From the NCBI RefSeq assembly GCF_000025625.1, contig NC_013922.1, positions 124,001-188,000 of the forward strand: a stretch of DNA of 64,000 nt, read 5' to 3'. A model generated the notes under the pieces. The model did no database searches and was not told the DNA's origin. It worked only from the letters and a program-made list of their open reading frames with translations. A program made the translations under genes and the position numbers. Below are positions 26,169-36,165 of the stretch, one piece after another (position 1 is the stretch's first letter; each line of letters begins with the position of its first letter). Origin of the DNA: Natrialba magadii ATCC 43099. Lineage in GTDB: Archaea > Halobacteriota > Halobacteria > Halobacteriales > Natrialbaceae.

Positions 26169-27383
26169 TTACTCATTTTTATTCTCCCTTATCACTTGAT
26201 TATATATGTCTTCTACCAGGTCTGATAGTACTCCAAAGTTCCTATTATTTCTAATGTAATCTCTTCCTCTCTTCCCCATTCTATTTCTTCTCTCTTCGCT
26301 GGACAACAGTTCATCAATTGCATCAACAAATGATTTTACTTTGTAGTCAACGGCAAGTCCCGCCCTCGATGTTTTTAATACATCTTGTTGATCTGGGGTA
26401 GTTGACGCCACAACGGGTGTTCCAAGGCTCATATATTCAAGTGTCTTTATTGGTGCATTAGTGCTAAGAACACTATCTGTGGGTAGTGGTGAAAGGCCCA
26501 CATCAGCTGTTGCGATCGCGCTCTGGATCTGAACCCGGTCCGAAACCCAACCTGTGAATTTGACAATATCAGAGACACCTTTTTTGTTTGCTGCCTGCTT
26601 CAGGCGTTCTCGATTCGATTTTAATCTTCCCCCGACCATTACAAGATTAACATCATAGTCTATTTCAAGCACATTTAACACATCAAACAGAAACTCTAAT
26701 TTTCGAGACGGGGACATAGATCCCATATATAACAATACGTATTCCTCATCGATTCCATATTTCTCTCGTAAAATATTCTCAGTAGGTATATCTCCCACAA
26801 CTTCAGCCCCAGTCGGGAGAGTTTGCATTGGGGTGGTGTAACTATTATTTTGCAAATATCGTTTCATGGCGTCGCTAATTGGTAGAACCATATCTGAGGA
26901 GTTAGCTACGTACCGGCGTAATTTTTTACCTAGATGCCCCTTAATCCAAGAAGTGCGGCCATTAAACCCTTGCTTCGCCTCTTCAATAAGTGAGTTTGCT
27001 TTCAAATGAGAAATCTGGTGGACATACGGTAACTCAAACTCATTAGCTAGATAACATGCGGCTAACCCCATTGAGAGGTCGTTTCGAACATGGACAAGAT
27101 CAAACTTAGTAAAATCGATATCGGTCTTGAATAGTGGATTAGATTGAATTCGACCAGTGAAGAATCGTGCAGCATCTCGGCCAGGATTATAGGCTGAAGA
27201 GGGTAGTATGTATACCTCAGAATCGTTCCAATTCTTATACTCTATTGTTTGGTGGTTGGGGTCCTGCGGTCGCATGACCCAAGTCAGCTCGTGCCCCTTA
27301 TCAATAAAATTCTTAGCATAGACTTCAGTGAGAAATTGGTGATCACAGGGATACGACCAGTCGACTAAGAGAAGCAACTTCAT
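26169..27383 (-). CDS. glycosyltransferase family 4
   Basis: This 404-residue GT-B enzyme has VHVRNDLSMGLAACYLA in the N-lobe and, in the C-lobe, LLYMGSMSPSRKLEFLFDVL, VKFTGWVSDR and YMSLGTPVVAS. The gene is markedly AT-rich compared with the chromosome, using codons such as ATA and TTA freely. It is flanked by AT-rich spacers and marks the start of the foreign-looking section. Confidence 0.85.
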   Translation of the reverse strand: MKLLLLVDWSYPCDHQFLTEVYAKNFIDKGHELTWVMRPQDPNHQTIEYKNWNDSEVYILPSSAYNPGRDAARFFTGRIQSNPLFKTDIDFTKFDLVHVRNDLSMGLAACYLANEFELPYVHQISHLKANSLIEEAKQGFNGRTSWIKGHLGKKLRRYVANSSDMVLPISDAMKRYLQNNSYTTPMQTLPTGAEVVGDIPTENILREKYGIDEEYVLLYMGSMSPSRKLEFLFDVLNVLEIDYDVNLVMVGGRLKSNRERLKQAANKKGVSDIVKFTGWVSDRVQIQSAIATADVGLSPLPTDSVLSTNAPIKTLEYMSLGTPVVASTTPDQQDVLKTSRAGLAVDYKVKSFVDAIDELLSSEERRNRMGKRGRDYIRNNRNFGVLSDLVEDIYNQVIRENKNE

Positions 27384-27467
27384 GCTCTACTCAAATTAAT
27401 TGGTCCATCAATAAAAAACCTCATCACAACACCGAACAATTGGCAAAACATCAGTTTTGACACCCAT

Positions 27468-28544
27468 CTATATGGATTTGCCAGAAGTATACTCAATTAA
27501 TAGACCTTCCGTAACCTCTGAAAAGCGAATGTCTGATTCATAGGTTGTCTTATTTCGCAAGAATGGCTCAGCAGTATAGACATCCAAATCATAAAATGCA
27601 CTTATTGTTAATAGTGCTGTACTGTTATATCCAATAACTGCATGAGCATCATATTTCGCAATTTGTCTTTCTATCGGTTCTCCTTTTTCGTTTCCAAGAA
27701 TTTCCACGTCATTCCGTCCAATTAGATTTTTATACTTATTAGCATGTTCGCGTGGATGTGGCTTCAATAGGATCTGATACCCAAGGTCACCCAATTCACT
27801 AATTAGGTCTGAGACTATTCTGTACTCTTCTTCTTGTGTTATTTGTCCTGTTTCCGAGAAGGGTTGTGTTAACATAACTATAGTGTCTGGGTCATACGAT
27901 ATGTCAGTTGACAGATATTCTTGATGGGTCTTTGCTACGTCTTCGTCTATTAAAATATTCCCACTCTCCCATTTATATAGGTCTTTCTTAGTTATTCTTA
28001 GACTCGGAGATAGATAATGCTCTACTTTTGTCTTTGAGGTTCTGGATCTGTCATCATATTTTAAAATGGTATTCAAGGATATAAATTGTGGAGAGTATTT
28101 TTTGTTTTTGGATATGAAAAACAATGGCATGAATGCTTTGTACCAATCCCCGGTCGATATTATGTCAATTGGATATCGGTCCTGGTCTCTCCGTAGTGCA
28201 CAACCAGCGGCCGCTATTGGCTTAGCTATTTGTGTAATAGATGGCCACTTGAACCCAAATTTGCTTTGGTCTTTGTTCCCACCGCCATTTTGCGTATATT
28301 TAACCATCTCAACATTACAGTCTTTTGTTGCTTGAAAATCATCTTCTCCAATCAAGAATTCTCCACCTTTGTCCCTTAGGACAATTATTCCATTGTTGTA
28401 TTCTCTGCGGGAACTCAATTCGGCATCAATTGATAGGGCATTCAACGGCATTCTGCCGCTAGCAATAAAATCAATATCTCTAGTGGCGATAAGTTTATCA
28501 CAGTGACTTAACAAGCCCTTTAGGGACGAGAATTCTGCGTGCAT
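27468..28544 (-). CDS. polysialyltransferase-like glycosyltransferase
   Basis: This 358-residue protein has a GT-B C-terminal half resembling the alpha-2,8-polysialyltransferase/GT52 group: TIVMLTQPFSETGQ, YQILLKPHPREHANKY (the HPR motif), then DAHAVIGYNSTALLTISAFY (the ST/SS motif region). With a sialic/legionaminic acid gene set 8 kb away, transfer of a nonulosonic acid from its CMP-donor is the natural inference. The gene is AT-rich. Other GT-B capsule enzymes share the HP motif. Confidence 0.6.
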   Translation of the reverse strand: MHAEFSSLKGLLSHCDKLIATRDIDFIASGRMPLNALSIDAELSSRREYNNGIIVLRDKGGEFLIGEDDFQATKDCNVEMVKYTQNGGGNKDQSKFGFKWPSITQIAKPIAAAGCALRRDQDRYPIDIISTGDWYKAFMPLFFISKNKKYSPQFISLNTILKYDDRSRTSKTKVEHYLSPSLRITKKDLYKWESGNILIDEDVAKTHQEYLSTDISYDPDTIVMLTQPFSETGQITQEEEYRIVSDLISELGDLGYQILLKPHPREHANKYKNLIGRNDVEILGNEKGEPIERQIAKYDAHAVIGYNSTALLTISAFYDLDVYTAEPFLRNKTTYESDIRFSEVTEGLLIEYTSGKSI

Positions 28545-28619
28545 TCTCAGCTAGGATAAGCAATCATTTGTGAGTTGGCTATTTATTAGTACCGCTACAA
28601 TCAGGAATGATGGTACTGT

Positions 28620-29030
28620 TCAGTTCAGCGACCTCTCAGCTGGCGTTCGTCCTTTCAATGCCTGATTCGGTTGCTTATGGTTGTAGTGTTGTCTGAAACA
28701 TTTGAGCCAGCGGCGTGCGTTGGCTGGGTTGCTCCGCCAACAGTAGTGAAAGTGCGGACTTATATCGGGATAGTCTGGGACAATTTTTGATGGCGTTTCG
28801 TGCGTTACAGTCAAGACAATCGATCAACTCGTGGAGGTCTTTTCATAGAGATTGGCGACTATCTAACTGCCCAAGCTTTGCCTCGTCGATACCGTGTTTC
28901 CTAGGGAGTCAGTGCACACCGTTGGGGAGTCGATCACGTGGTGGCTGAAGATATCAACTTCAAGCAGCAACTTCGATTTCAATCTGTTTCTCAAGCACTG
29001 CGATGCCCTCTCAAACTGCTAATCCTATTG
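28620..29030 (-). mobile_element. IS6-like transposase relic
   Basis: The minus strand encodes ARRWLKCFRQHYNHKQPNQA, then LKGRTPAERSLN and a stop. This is the C-terminus of the same transposase family seen at 33038-33640 (RRWLKRFSHQYNHDRPNQAL). Upstream only scraps remain, such as LEKQIEIE around 28970, with stops between. Confidence 0.6.
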
Positions 29031-29039
29031 AATAAAGTT

Positions 29040-29375
29040 GGCACCCGGCACTGTTTAGTAGCCTAGTCTGAGAAGCGAGCATGGGTCGTAGAGCTAATTT
29101 GGCTATGTCACTTGTAGACCTGCTCAGCGAGTCCTACGCGGCGGAATTTGATGAAGCTTGGGAGAGTGAACGGACGGCGACGCCCATTGGGTGTTCGCTT
29201 TGAGAGATACAAGTAATTCTTCGCTTGGTCGGCGGTCGAACGCTCTCATCAAGCAATCTGTCACTGGGTACATTGGTTGGCTGATAGCGTTCCGGACCCA
29301 CCGATGGCAAAGCCATCGCGGGTCGCAGTTGATGAGACCCTCAGCAGACAAACACCAACCGAGGTTCTAAACTAG
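29040..29375 (+). mobile_element. transposase N-terminal relic, opposite strand
   Basis: One plus-strand frame reads VERSHQAICHWVHWLADSVP, followed by DPPMAKPSRVAVDET. This is the helix-turn-helix and first catalytic region (VAVDET) of an IS6/ISH-type transposase. Frameshifts precede it and it ends abruptly at about 29370. It lies head-to-head with the relic at 28620-29030. Confidence 0.55.
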
Positions 29376-29686
29376 ACAGTGCCTCCCTGAGAAAGTTGAC
29401 GAGTTGATGGGAACTCCTCACCACCGCGTTCTTATCCCTCAACACTCATTCAGACAGTTTTCTAAGCTTGGAAGATTAAGATCATGAGAGCACAAATTCG
29501 TGTATGCTGATATGCAGCACGTCGTTAATTCGATGATTTTCTTGCAGTTCCACTGCCATAGTATCCGTCTGAAGATTGACCTTTAAACCACCCCGGCCAT
29601 TATTTCAACTTGTATGGGGTAATTAAATGGCACCAACGCTCTACTGGAAACAATTCTTTTATTGATTGGTCTGTTAAAAGGCAGGT
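29376..29686. other. intergenic remnant upstream of the asparagine-synthetase-like gene
   Basis: The stretch 29395-29460 (GACGAGTTGATGGGAACTCC and on) resembles the sequence at 33690-33760 beside the other IS6-like relic, so it is probably element flank. The remaining 200 bases are AT-rich and hold no gene; they probably contain the promoter of the next gene. Confidence 0.35.
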
Positions 29687-31294
29687 ATGGAAGATCGTTT
29701 GCCTGATGTTCATATTTCTAACCATAATGATTGGACCCAAAAAAATGGGGTCTCATTCAGTGGAACAATAGTTTATAACGGTGATATCATATCTGGGGTA
29801 GATGCGTGTGAGTTATTTGGGGGTGTGCAGACATCAGATGACCTCAAAAAGATAGTGGGGAATTCAACTGGCTTTTTTGCGACTATTATAGAGTCAAGTA
29901 ACGAGTTGATGTTAACCGTTGATCAAGCCGGGAGCCGGCAAATTTTTTACACAAATTTTGGAAATAGGCTACATATTTCTGATGAGTATAAGAAATTACA
30001 ACATAACTTGGAGAATGAAGAACCTCCATCAGGAGTTAAAAAGGAGTTGTTAAAATCGGGTTATATTTCCCAGAATGACACCCTGCACCCAAAGATCAAG
30101 AAAACCCAAGCAGGGGAAATACATGCCTTCAATCAGATAGGTAATACGACCGAGGTTAAAATATCAAGCCATTATAAATACGAAGTGGGGGGTGAAATCA
30201 AAAACAACGAAAATGCGTTAGAAGAATTAGAGAATAAGCTGGATATTATCACAAAACGCCTAATATCATTTGCTGATGAATCCCCAATTATACTTTTTCT
30301 AAGTGGTGGATACGACTCCAGGTTATTGGCTTATATGTTACATAAGCATGAGGCTGACAATGTGTATGCAGTTACGGGGGATCAGCAGAACGACGAATTC
30401 AACCATGCGGGAAGAATTTCAAAAGAACTGGGGTTCAATTGGACAAAATTGAGGGTATCTCATGATGATCTGACCCGAATTTACCAATCTAATCACTGGG
30501 AACCAGTGGAAAAGCATGTCGAAGGCCATCGAGCACCAATGCCAGAATTAAACACCATTGCTTATTTGCAAAAAATAAAAAACGATAAGACGTTACCAGA
30601 CAGCGGCGTCATCGTTAAGGGTCATACAATTGCTGAAGCAGGAAAACGTATCCCTACCAATTTTTTAAATAAGGCTGAAATAAACTCTGAAGAAGTGGTC
30701 TTCGACATTCTTTCACGTCATTATACAGGAACGGATCGCTATTCAAATCAAATTCCGAATGGTGAACTCCATGATAGAGTTTCATCTTGGCTGGAAGAAG
30801 ATAATAAAATTTCTCAAACAACTGCCATCCAAAAGTGTGAAAGTTGGTACTGGAGTCACCGCATTCCGCATTATCTAATGTGTGACTCGTCAGTTTACAA
30901 CAACTTTGGATACGATTATTGGCACCCTTTCCTTGATAGGGAATATTTGGAATTTTACACCCATCTACCGGTTGAACACCGCTATAAACGGAAATTACTA
31001 GAATCATACACAGATAGGCTAGACGAAAGGAGAGGTGTTTCAGTAGAAGATTCCGACAAGATACAATCAGTCTTAAAGGATATCCTTTCTGGTGGTGAAA
31101 TTGAATCGTTAGCACTCAAAATAAAAGACACAGTAGAACAGTCAATCGAGAGTCCGATCAATGTATATGAAGGTGATAAAAGGTATGGGTATATGGGGAA
31201 AGAGGAATTTCTTAATCGATACTCCGGTTCAGAACGCTATAATTACTTTTTAGCCGAAGACACTCTCCAGAACGCTATTACCCATAATGAATAA
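29687..31294 (+). CDS. asparagine-synthetase-like amidotransferase without glutaminase Cys
   Basis: This 535-residue protein has the two-domain layout of AsnB. The N-terminal Ntn-like domain lacks the catalytic Cys2 (it begins MEDRLPDV). The C-terminal PP-loop synthetase domain has ILFLSGGYDSRLLAYM at about residue 203, then AVTGDQQNDEF. Without Cys2 it cannot take ammonia from glutamine in the standard way. Such proteins in glycan islands are thought to amidate sugar carboxylates or use free ammonia. It is AT-rich and sits between IS relics. Confidence 0.75.
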   Translation: MEDRLPDVHISNHNDWTQKNGVSFSGTIVYNGDIISGVDACELFGGVQTSDDLKKIVGNSTGFFATIIESSNELMLTVDQAGSRQIFYTNFGNRLHISDEYKKLQHNLENEEPPSGVKKELLKSGYISQNDTLHPKIKKTQAGEIHAFNQIGNTTEVKISSHYKYEVGGEIKNNENALEELENKLDIITKRLISFADESPIILFLSGGYDSRLLAYMLHKHEADNVYAVTGDQQNDEFNHAGRISKELGFNWTKLRVSHDDLTRIYQSNHWEPVEKHVEGHRAPMPELNTIAYLQKIKNDKTLPDSGVIVKGHTIAEAGKRIPTNFLNKAEINSEEVVFDILSRHYTGTDRYSNQIPNGELHDRVSSWLEEDNKISQTTAIQKCESWYWSHRIPHYLMCDSSVYNNFGYDYWHPFLDREYLEFYTHLPVEHRYKRKLLESYTDRLDERRGVSVEDSDKIQSVLKDILSGGEIESLALKIKDTVEQSIESPINVYEGDKRYGYMGKEEFLNRYSGSERYNYFLAEDTLQNAITHNE

Positions 31295-31405
31295 CAATTG
31301 GATTCCAATACATTAGTTTTTGCCAACTCCTATAATTCCATTTTCGCTCTTCTGTAGGAGATTGTTGATACTGCTCAGCTGTCGCTGTGGAATCGAAGAG
31401 AGCAA

Positions 31406-31427
31406 GGACACCGCGTCAGCGGTGTCC
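31406..31427. promoter_or_regulatory. perfect hairpin before the IS1595 transposase
   Basis: GGACACCGC and GCGGTGTCC form 9-bp perfect arms around GTCA, ending 8 bases before the transposase ATG (31435). A degenerate copy is found at 32958-32979 in the same position relative to the second element. It could be a terminal structure or a hairpin that blocks readthrough translation. Confidence 0.55.
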
Positions 31428-31434
31428 GTTAGGC

Positions 31435-32169
31435 ATGATTCCGCTAGATGTGTTTGGGTCGGAATCGGTCGCAGCGGACCTGTTAAAGCAGGTTCGCTGG
31501 CGTAACGGTGTTACTTGCCCTCGCTGCCGTTCTGACCTGACGGTCAAGAACGGCAGCTATGGCCACTTTCAGCACTATCTCTGTAAGAATTGCGACCGCA
31601 CGTTCAACGACAAGACCGGCACGATCTTCGCCCATTCGAAAGTCGCGCTCAGGAAGTGGCTGTTCTCGATTTACGCGTTTCTCCGGTTTAACACGAGTCT
31701 TCACCAACTTCAGCTAGAGATTGACCAGTACAAAACGATCTACCAGCACATCGAACGTTTCACGAAGGCGCTCAACGCGCCTTCGCTCAACCTCGTTGGT
31801 CCCGTCGAAATCGACGAAGTCTACGTTTCTGCAGAGTTGAAAGGCCGCGAGCGCGACCAAGAGTCGCGCTCGCGTGGCCTGTCCACGCGTGGGCGAGGAT
31901 CATACGACCAGGATAAACCGCCGGTGTTCACGATCGTCGATCGCGGCACCGGCGAGCGATACGTGATTGCCGCGAAATCAGCCGACGAAGACGTTCACGT
32001 CAATACCTGCGAGAGCCACGGATCGCTGCTGCGACCGTGGCTCTCGCCTCATCGAGGCATCTCAAAAGATAAACTCACACAGTATCTCCGAACGTTCCAA
32101 CTTCGAGGAAAGTTACTGCGAAAACCAGGGAGAAAAGCGCTCAAACACGCTGTCAAAGCTACGCTGTGA
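31435..32169 (+). mobile_element. IS1595-family transposase, internal deletion
   Basis: This 244-residue protein has an N-terminal zinc ribbon (CPRCRSDL and CKNCDRTF), DDE start VEIDEVYVSA, and the C-terminal SPHRGISKDKLTQYLRTFQL. Family members of this type carry roughly 45 more residues between the AAKSADE segment and HVNTCES, including the second acidic catalytic residue. Here the two segments are fused (KSADEDVHVNTCES), so the protein should be inactive. The frame itself has no stops, which suggests a recent deletion. Confidence 0.75.
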
Positions 32170-32265
32170 AATCAACAAAGTGCTATACAAGGGCGTCTTC
32201 AATTGTCCCTCTAATATTCCATGAAAACCCATAGCTACTTCCTCAATTAGGTCTATCTGCCTTAT

Positions 32266-32931
32266 ATGCGCACCATTGAAATAATTGGACCGTCTGGGGC
32301 TGGGAAAACAACATATGCAATGAAAACATCAGAAAGGGAGAATTTCCATCGGAACTTAATGGATTTATTAGATTCAAAGACGCCAATTAGGTCTCCTTTC
32401 AGACGAATTCCAAAAAGAGATGAAATTAACCACATATTTTTTTCTATTATGGGGCATTATTATGGTAAAAAATTCACTACTCAATATCCTGGTGTTCTTG
32501 AGACGACTGCAGAAATCATACGTAATTACAACGACAAACATAATGTATTAGATTTTGTATTCCGCGAAGCAGCTCAGTTCGAGTTCTTTTCATGTAAACT
32601 GGGCCACGATGATATCTATCTATGTGATGATGGACTGTATCAATTCCATCTTCGGTTATTAGTTCTTGATAAATGGGGTGCGAAAGATATTATGGACAGA
32701 CTCCCGATTCCTGACAAACTGATTTTTGTGGATGCCCCCCCAATTCAATGTCTTGAACGTCAAGAAACTCGGCCGAGGGGACGGACTTCTCGATTAGAAA
32801 ATGTGGATGAATCAACAGCAATAACTGAACTTGATAAAATGCGTTCTGCTTCTCTAGACTTTATTTCTGAAGCTAAAAGAAGAAATGTCAATGTGGAAAT
32901 TATTGATAATGGGGAGGGAAGCTTCATTTGA
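32266..32931 (+). CDS. P-loop kinase-like protein
   Basis: This 221-residue protein starts MRTIEIIGPSGAGKTTYAMK with a Walker A at residues 8-16. It has CDDGLYQFHLRLL in the middle and LIFVDAPPIQCLERQETRPR later, the pattern of thymidylate/adenylate-type kinases. It is AT-rich and belongs with the foreign section of the island. Its relation to the other kinase at 24609 is architectural rather than close. Confidence 0.68.
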   Translation: MRTIEIIGPSGAGKTTYAMKTSERENFHRNLMDLLDSKTPIRSPFRRIPKRDEINHIFFSIMGHYYGKKFTTQYPGVLETTAEIIRNYNDKHNVLDFVFREAAQFEFFSCKLGHDDIYLCDDGLYQFHLRLLVLDKWGAKDIMDRLPIPDKLIFVDAPPIQCLERQETRPRGRTSRLENVDESTAITELDKMRSASLDFISEAKRRNVNVEIIDNGEGSFI

Positions 32932-32944
32932 CCTTCACTATAAG

Positions 32945-33012
32945 ATTAAAGACATAAGGACACCACATCAGCGGTATCCGTAGGCATAACACCTTCCGTG
33001 CGATTGGTGTGT
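32945..33012 (+). mobile_element. IS1595 left-end relic
   Basis: AAGGACACCACATCAGCGGT and the following bases parallel 31404-31440, the hairpin and start of the IS1595 element, with several substitutions. The rest of this second copy resumes at about 33770, after an IS6-like relic, so one element has been inserted into another. Confidence 0.5.
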
Positions 33013-33037
33013 AAACAGTTTTAGTTGTTACTATAGT

Positions 33038-33645
33038 TCAGTACCTCCTCAGTTGGCGTTCGGCCATTGAGCGCTTGATTCGGTCGATCGTGGTTATATT
33101 GGTGACTGAACCGTTTAAGCCAGCGTCTTGTGCTGGCCAGACTGCCCTGACAGAACGAGTGAAACGGTCGATTCGCATTGAGACAGTCTGAAACCACTCT
33201 TCGACGTGGTTTCGCCCGCTGTAGTCGAGCTGACCGCTTAATTCATGGTGCGTGAGGGCAGTCAGATAGCCGCTAGCATCGACGAGAAACTCTGTCTCGT
33301 CGGTTTCGTGTTTCTCGGAGAGTCGGTGCAGGAACGCCGCCGCGGGACCAGTCCCGCGACGGCTGAACACGTCGATCCCGGGCAGTAGCTTCGATTCTGT
33401 GTCGATTGCAGCGTACAACCATTTTTATCGCCGTTGACCTCGATCTGTTTCTCGTCGACCGCGACCCGCGACGGCTGCGCCGTCGGAGGGTCGCTCTGAG
33501 CCTCTGATAATTTGTGCGCCCAGTTCCAAATTACGCTGTGAGAACAGTCAATATCGAATAATTCGAGGGCTGCAACGACCTCCCGAACTGACAATCCCAT
33601 CGAATGCAGTCGTACCCCGAACACCCTGACGGGTGTTTGGGTGCG
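33038..33645 (-). mobile_element. IS6-like transposase pseudogene
   Basis: Two minus-strand frames together give nearly the whole protein: SVREVVAALELFDIDCSHSV, VAVDEKQIEVNGD, YAAIDTESKLLPGIDVFSRR, FLVDASGYLTALTH and the C-terminal RRWLKRFSHQYNHDRPNQAL. Frameshifts near 33420 and 33150 break the gene. It lies inside an IS1595 relic (32945-33012 and 33770-34085). Confidence 0.7.
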
Positions 33646-33769
33646 CTCGTTCTCCCAACCTCATCACAATCCACGTCTAAGGTCTCTCTGAGCAGATTAG
33701 CGAGTTGCATTGGACACTTCTCGCCACCACCTGTTCTTTCCTCAAGCTCTCATCTAGCCAGTGCCGTGA

Positions 33770-34085
33770 TTAGTGATATATTTAATTGCAAGACCGATAT
33801 GATCTTCGATCATTCGAAAGTCTCACTCAGAAAGTGGCTGTTCTCAATCTACACGTTCTCCAATCACGAGTTTTGTCAATCTAAGTGTGAATTCGTGTCT
33901 ACGTCCCATTCGATGGGGACGTCGCATTTGACCGCGAATACGTCGCCCACATCGACGGGGAATTCGCTGACGAAGACGTTCACGTGCACACTTGTAAGAG
34001 CGTGCGAGTCGCTGTTGCGACCGTGGCTCTCGCCCCATCGAGGCACTTCAATTGATATGCTCACTTAGTATCTCCAAGGGTGGAC
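33770..34085 (+). mobile_element. IS1595 right-part relic
   Basis: The plus strand reads DHSKVSLRKWLFSIYTFSN, then in other frames GEFADEDVHVHTC and LLRPWLSPHRGTSIDMLT, all matching the transposase at 31435-32169 with frameshifts. It retains the HVHTC segment next to GEFADED, part of the middle region that is missing in the deleted copy upstream. Confidence 0.6.
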
Positions 34086-34095
34086 CTGGTGGCGG

Positions 34096-35313
34096 TTAGT
34101 CAGTAGTTTTCTGCTTGATGATTATTCTATTACTAATTTCACTCTCCTTAATCAAGTACCCAAAACACATAGATAAGATTATTGTACTGAAGCCGGTTCC
34201 AATGATCATAACATCTTCTACAAAAGATTCGGTTAGGATTGAGATGGAAACAGACATCATTAGGACGTTTGACTCATCTCTAGCAATGGACAGAAGTAAA
34301 ACCTGGTATATAATGGAGAGGTATGAAATGAGTCCAATTATACCAGAATACAGTAAAATTGATAAATACCCATTATGTGGATTCACCCCCATTATTTCTG
34401 GTGTATAAAGATATGGGGCTATCAATTCGCTCCGGGGTACTAATCCGTTTCCTAAAATGATATTATTTGAAGAGGCGTTCAGGGTAGCATCCCATATCTC
34501 AAATCTATGACTGAAATCAATGCTTTTGATTGTATTTGGCCAAGGTATTAGTCCAAAAAAGAAAAGAAGTGCTGACGAGTATCCAAAGAGAACTATTGCA
34601 TACACTTTCTTATAAATCTCCTTATTGTAAAAATAGTATATTAAGTAAATAGAGAAACCTATAGAAAAGGCAGCAAGACTTCCTCTGCTACCAGTCAAAT
34701 ATAACCCAAATATGTTTATAGCTACTACTCCCCCCCAAAGTGTATTGCTTGTGTTATGATACTCTGAGAAGGCGAATATTGAACCAATCATTAAAAACCT
34801 GCCTAGTGAATTTTGACTACCTTCGAAGATTGATCTCAACCGGGTTACAGAACTATATTCAACTGCCTGGACTTGAAACCAAAATAAATCATATGTTCCG
34901 ATTATGAGTGCTGGCAACCCAATGATTACGACCACTGACGAAAACACTGCGATAGCCTTTGATATCACTCTGTAATTTATGTAATTGGGGAAGATAAACA
35001 TGAATATAACTGGGTAAAGAACGCCATAGATTGGATAAAATGCATTGTGCGCGAGGTTGTAACGCCCATTATGTATGTGATACAGCAACACAAGAAATAT
35101 TATGAAAAAAGCAATTCCGATGGACTTAACATACTCAACAGCCACTCCACCATATATTGAATATATTATTATTAGGAACAAAAAGGTTAGAATTATAGAT
35201 GATGCGTTCCCTATTGTTGTATTAACAACTACCGTACTAGGTAATAATATAATAATCAATAGAAATACAAACAAGATATTTACTATATATCCTTTCCAGT
35301 CATTTTGATCCAT
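34096..35313 (-). CDS. O-antigen polymerase/ligase-like membrane protein (Wzy-like)
   Basis: This 405-residue integral membrane protein has about eleven helices and a large loop containing NNIILGNGLVPRSELIAP, ending in the Wzy_C signature VNPHNGYLSILLYSGIIGL. Such proteins polymerise or ligate lipid-linked glycan repeats outside the membrane. It is AT-rich with abundant ATA codons. Its presence argues that the island makes a repeat-unit polymer or transfers a finished glycan, not just short N-glycans. Confidence 0.8.
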   Translation of the reverse strand: MDQNDWKGYIVNILFVFLLIIILLPSTVVVNTTIGNASSIILTFLFLIIIYSIYGGVAVEYVKSIGIAFFIIFLVLLYHIHNGRYNLAHNAFYPIYGVLYPVIFMFIFPNYINYRVISKAIAVFSSVVVIIGLPALIIGTYDLFWFQVQAVEYSSVTRLRSIFEGSQNSLGRFLMIGSIFAFSEYHNTSNTLWGGVVAINIFGLYLTGSRGSLAAFSIGFSIYLIYYFYNKEIYKKVYAIVLFGYSSALLFFFGLIPWPNTIKSIDFSHRFEIWDATLNASSNNIILGNGLVPRSELIAPYLYTPEIMGVNPHNGYLSILLYSGIIGLISYLSIIYQVLLLSIARDESNVLMMSVSISILTESFVEDVMIIGTGFSTIILSMCFGYLIKESEISNRIIIKQKTTD

Positions 35314-35584
35314 GATTTTGGATGGCCCTCTTAGGGTGCTACGGAAAGTAATAAGTTAAATAGTCTGGATCAAGCCAGACACGGTATAAATGACTATTGT
35401 CGGTTTACGTGTCCGACTGATCTAACACAAGCCTTCTCCAACTTTAGTGATGAATCGGCACTCAGTACAAAAGGTGTCGTCTATAGTATGGATTAGAAAA
35501 ATAATACTCTTCGAATCAAACGAAAAAGCGATAACCATCTTGGGTAATCACACCCAAGAGACACATCCAGTCACGTTGACCAGA
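35314..35584. other. intergenic region upstream of the Wzy-like gene
   Basis: About 270 bases separate the polymerase start from the IS630 relic. The first part is AT-rich and is likely promoter. No gene-like frame is visible. Confidence 0.35.
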
Positions 35585-36165
35585 TAATTTGACAGACGAC
35601 CCCATCCTGCGGGAAAACCACGCGGCACGCGACTCGGCTTGGACGGATTTCTTGGTTTGGTCAATACAGACTACTGTGGCGTCCATTTCCTTCTATTTTA
35701 ACCTTTGCGGAACGTTTCTTGCTCGTCGGCATCGGATTCGGCAGCTGTACGGCGTGGTTTTTGATAGCTCAATCCCACTTTTTGAGTAACCGCTGGCAAC
35801 TTGGGATTGAATATTTGACATCGTACGTCTCGCCAAGATACTGCTGGACGAGGGCTGGCGTCCATGCCGGCGCGTCAAGCCCAACCTTCTCAGGTGGTTC
35901 GTGGACAGTTGCTTCGAACTGTTCTTGTTCTTTTCTCTAAATTTTCTGAGTTTTCCCAGATCGATAAGATCAGAAACAGCCTGCTCAAGCGACACATTAG
36001 TATCAAGTCGCTTGAGCCAACTATAGATCGTCCGTCGCTCTACGCTGAACCACTTGGCTAGTTCTGTCTTCTAAACACCGCTTTGTGAGAGATTGCGGCT
36101 CAGAGCCGTTGTGTCGGCTTCTTTCTACCGACCTTGTCAAGAGCATTTTGTAACTCTCCCATCGA
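35585..36165 (-). mobile_element. IS630-family transposase relic
   Basis: In several minus-strand frames the pieces LAKWFSVERRTIYSWLKRLD, VGLDAPAWTPALVQ-like DNA, and MDATVVCIDQTKKS can be read in the right order. These are the helix-turn-helix and first DDE motif of an IS630-type transposase. Stops and frameshifts interrupt them, and the C-terminal half is missing. Confidence 0.6.
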
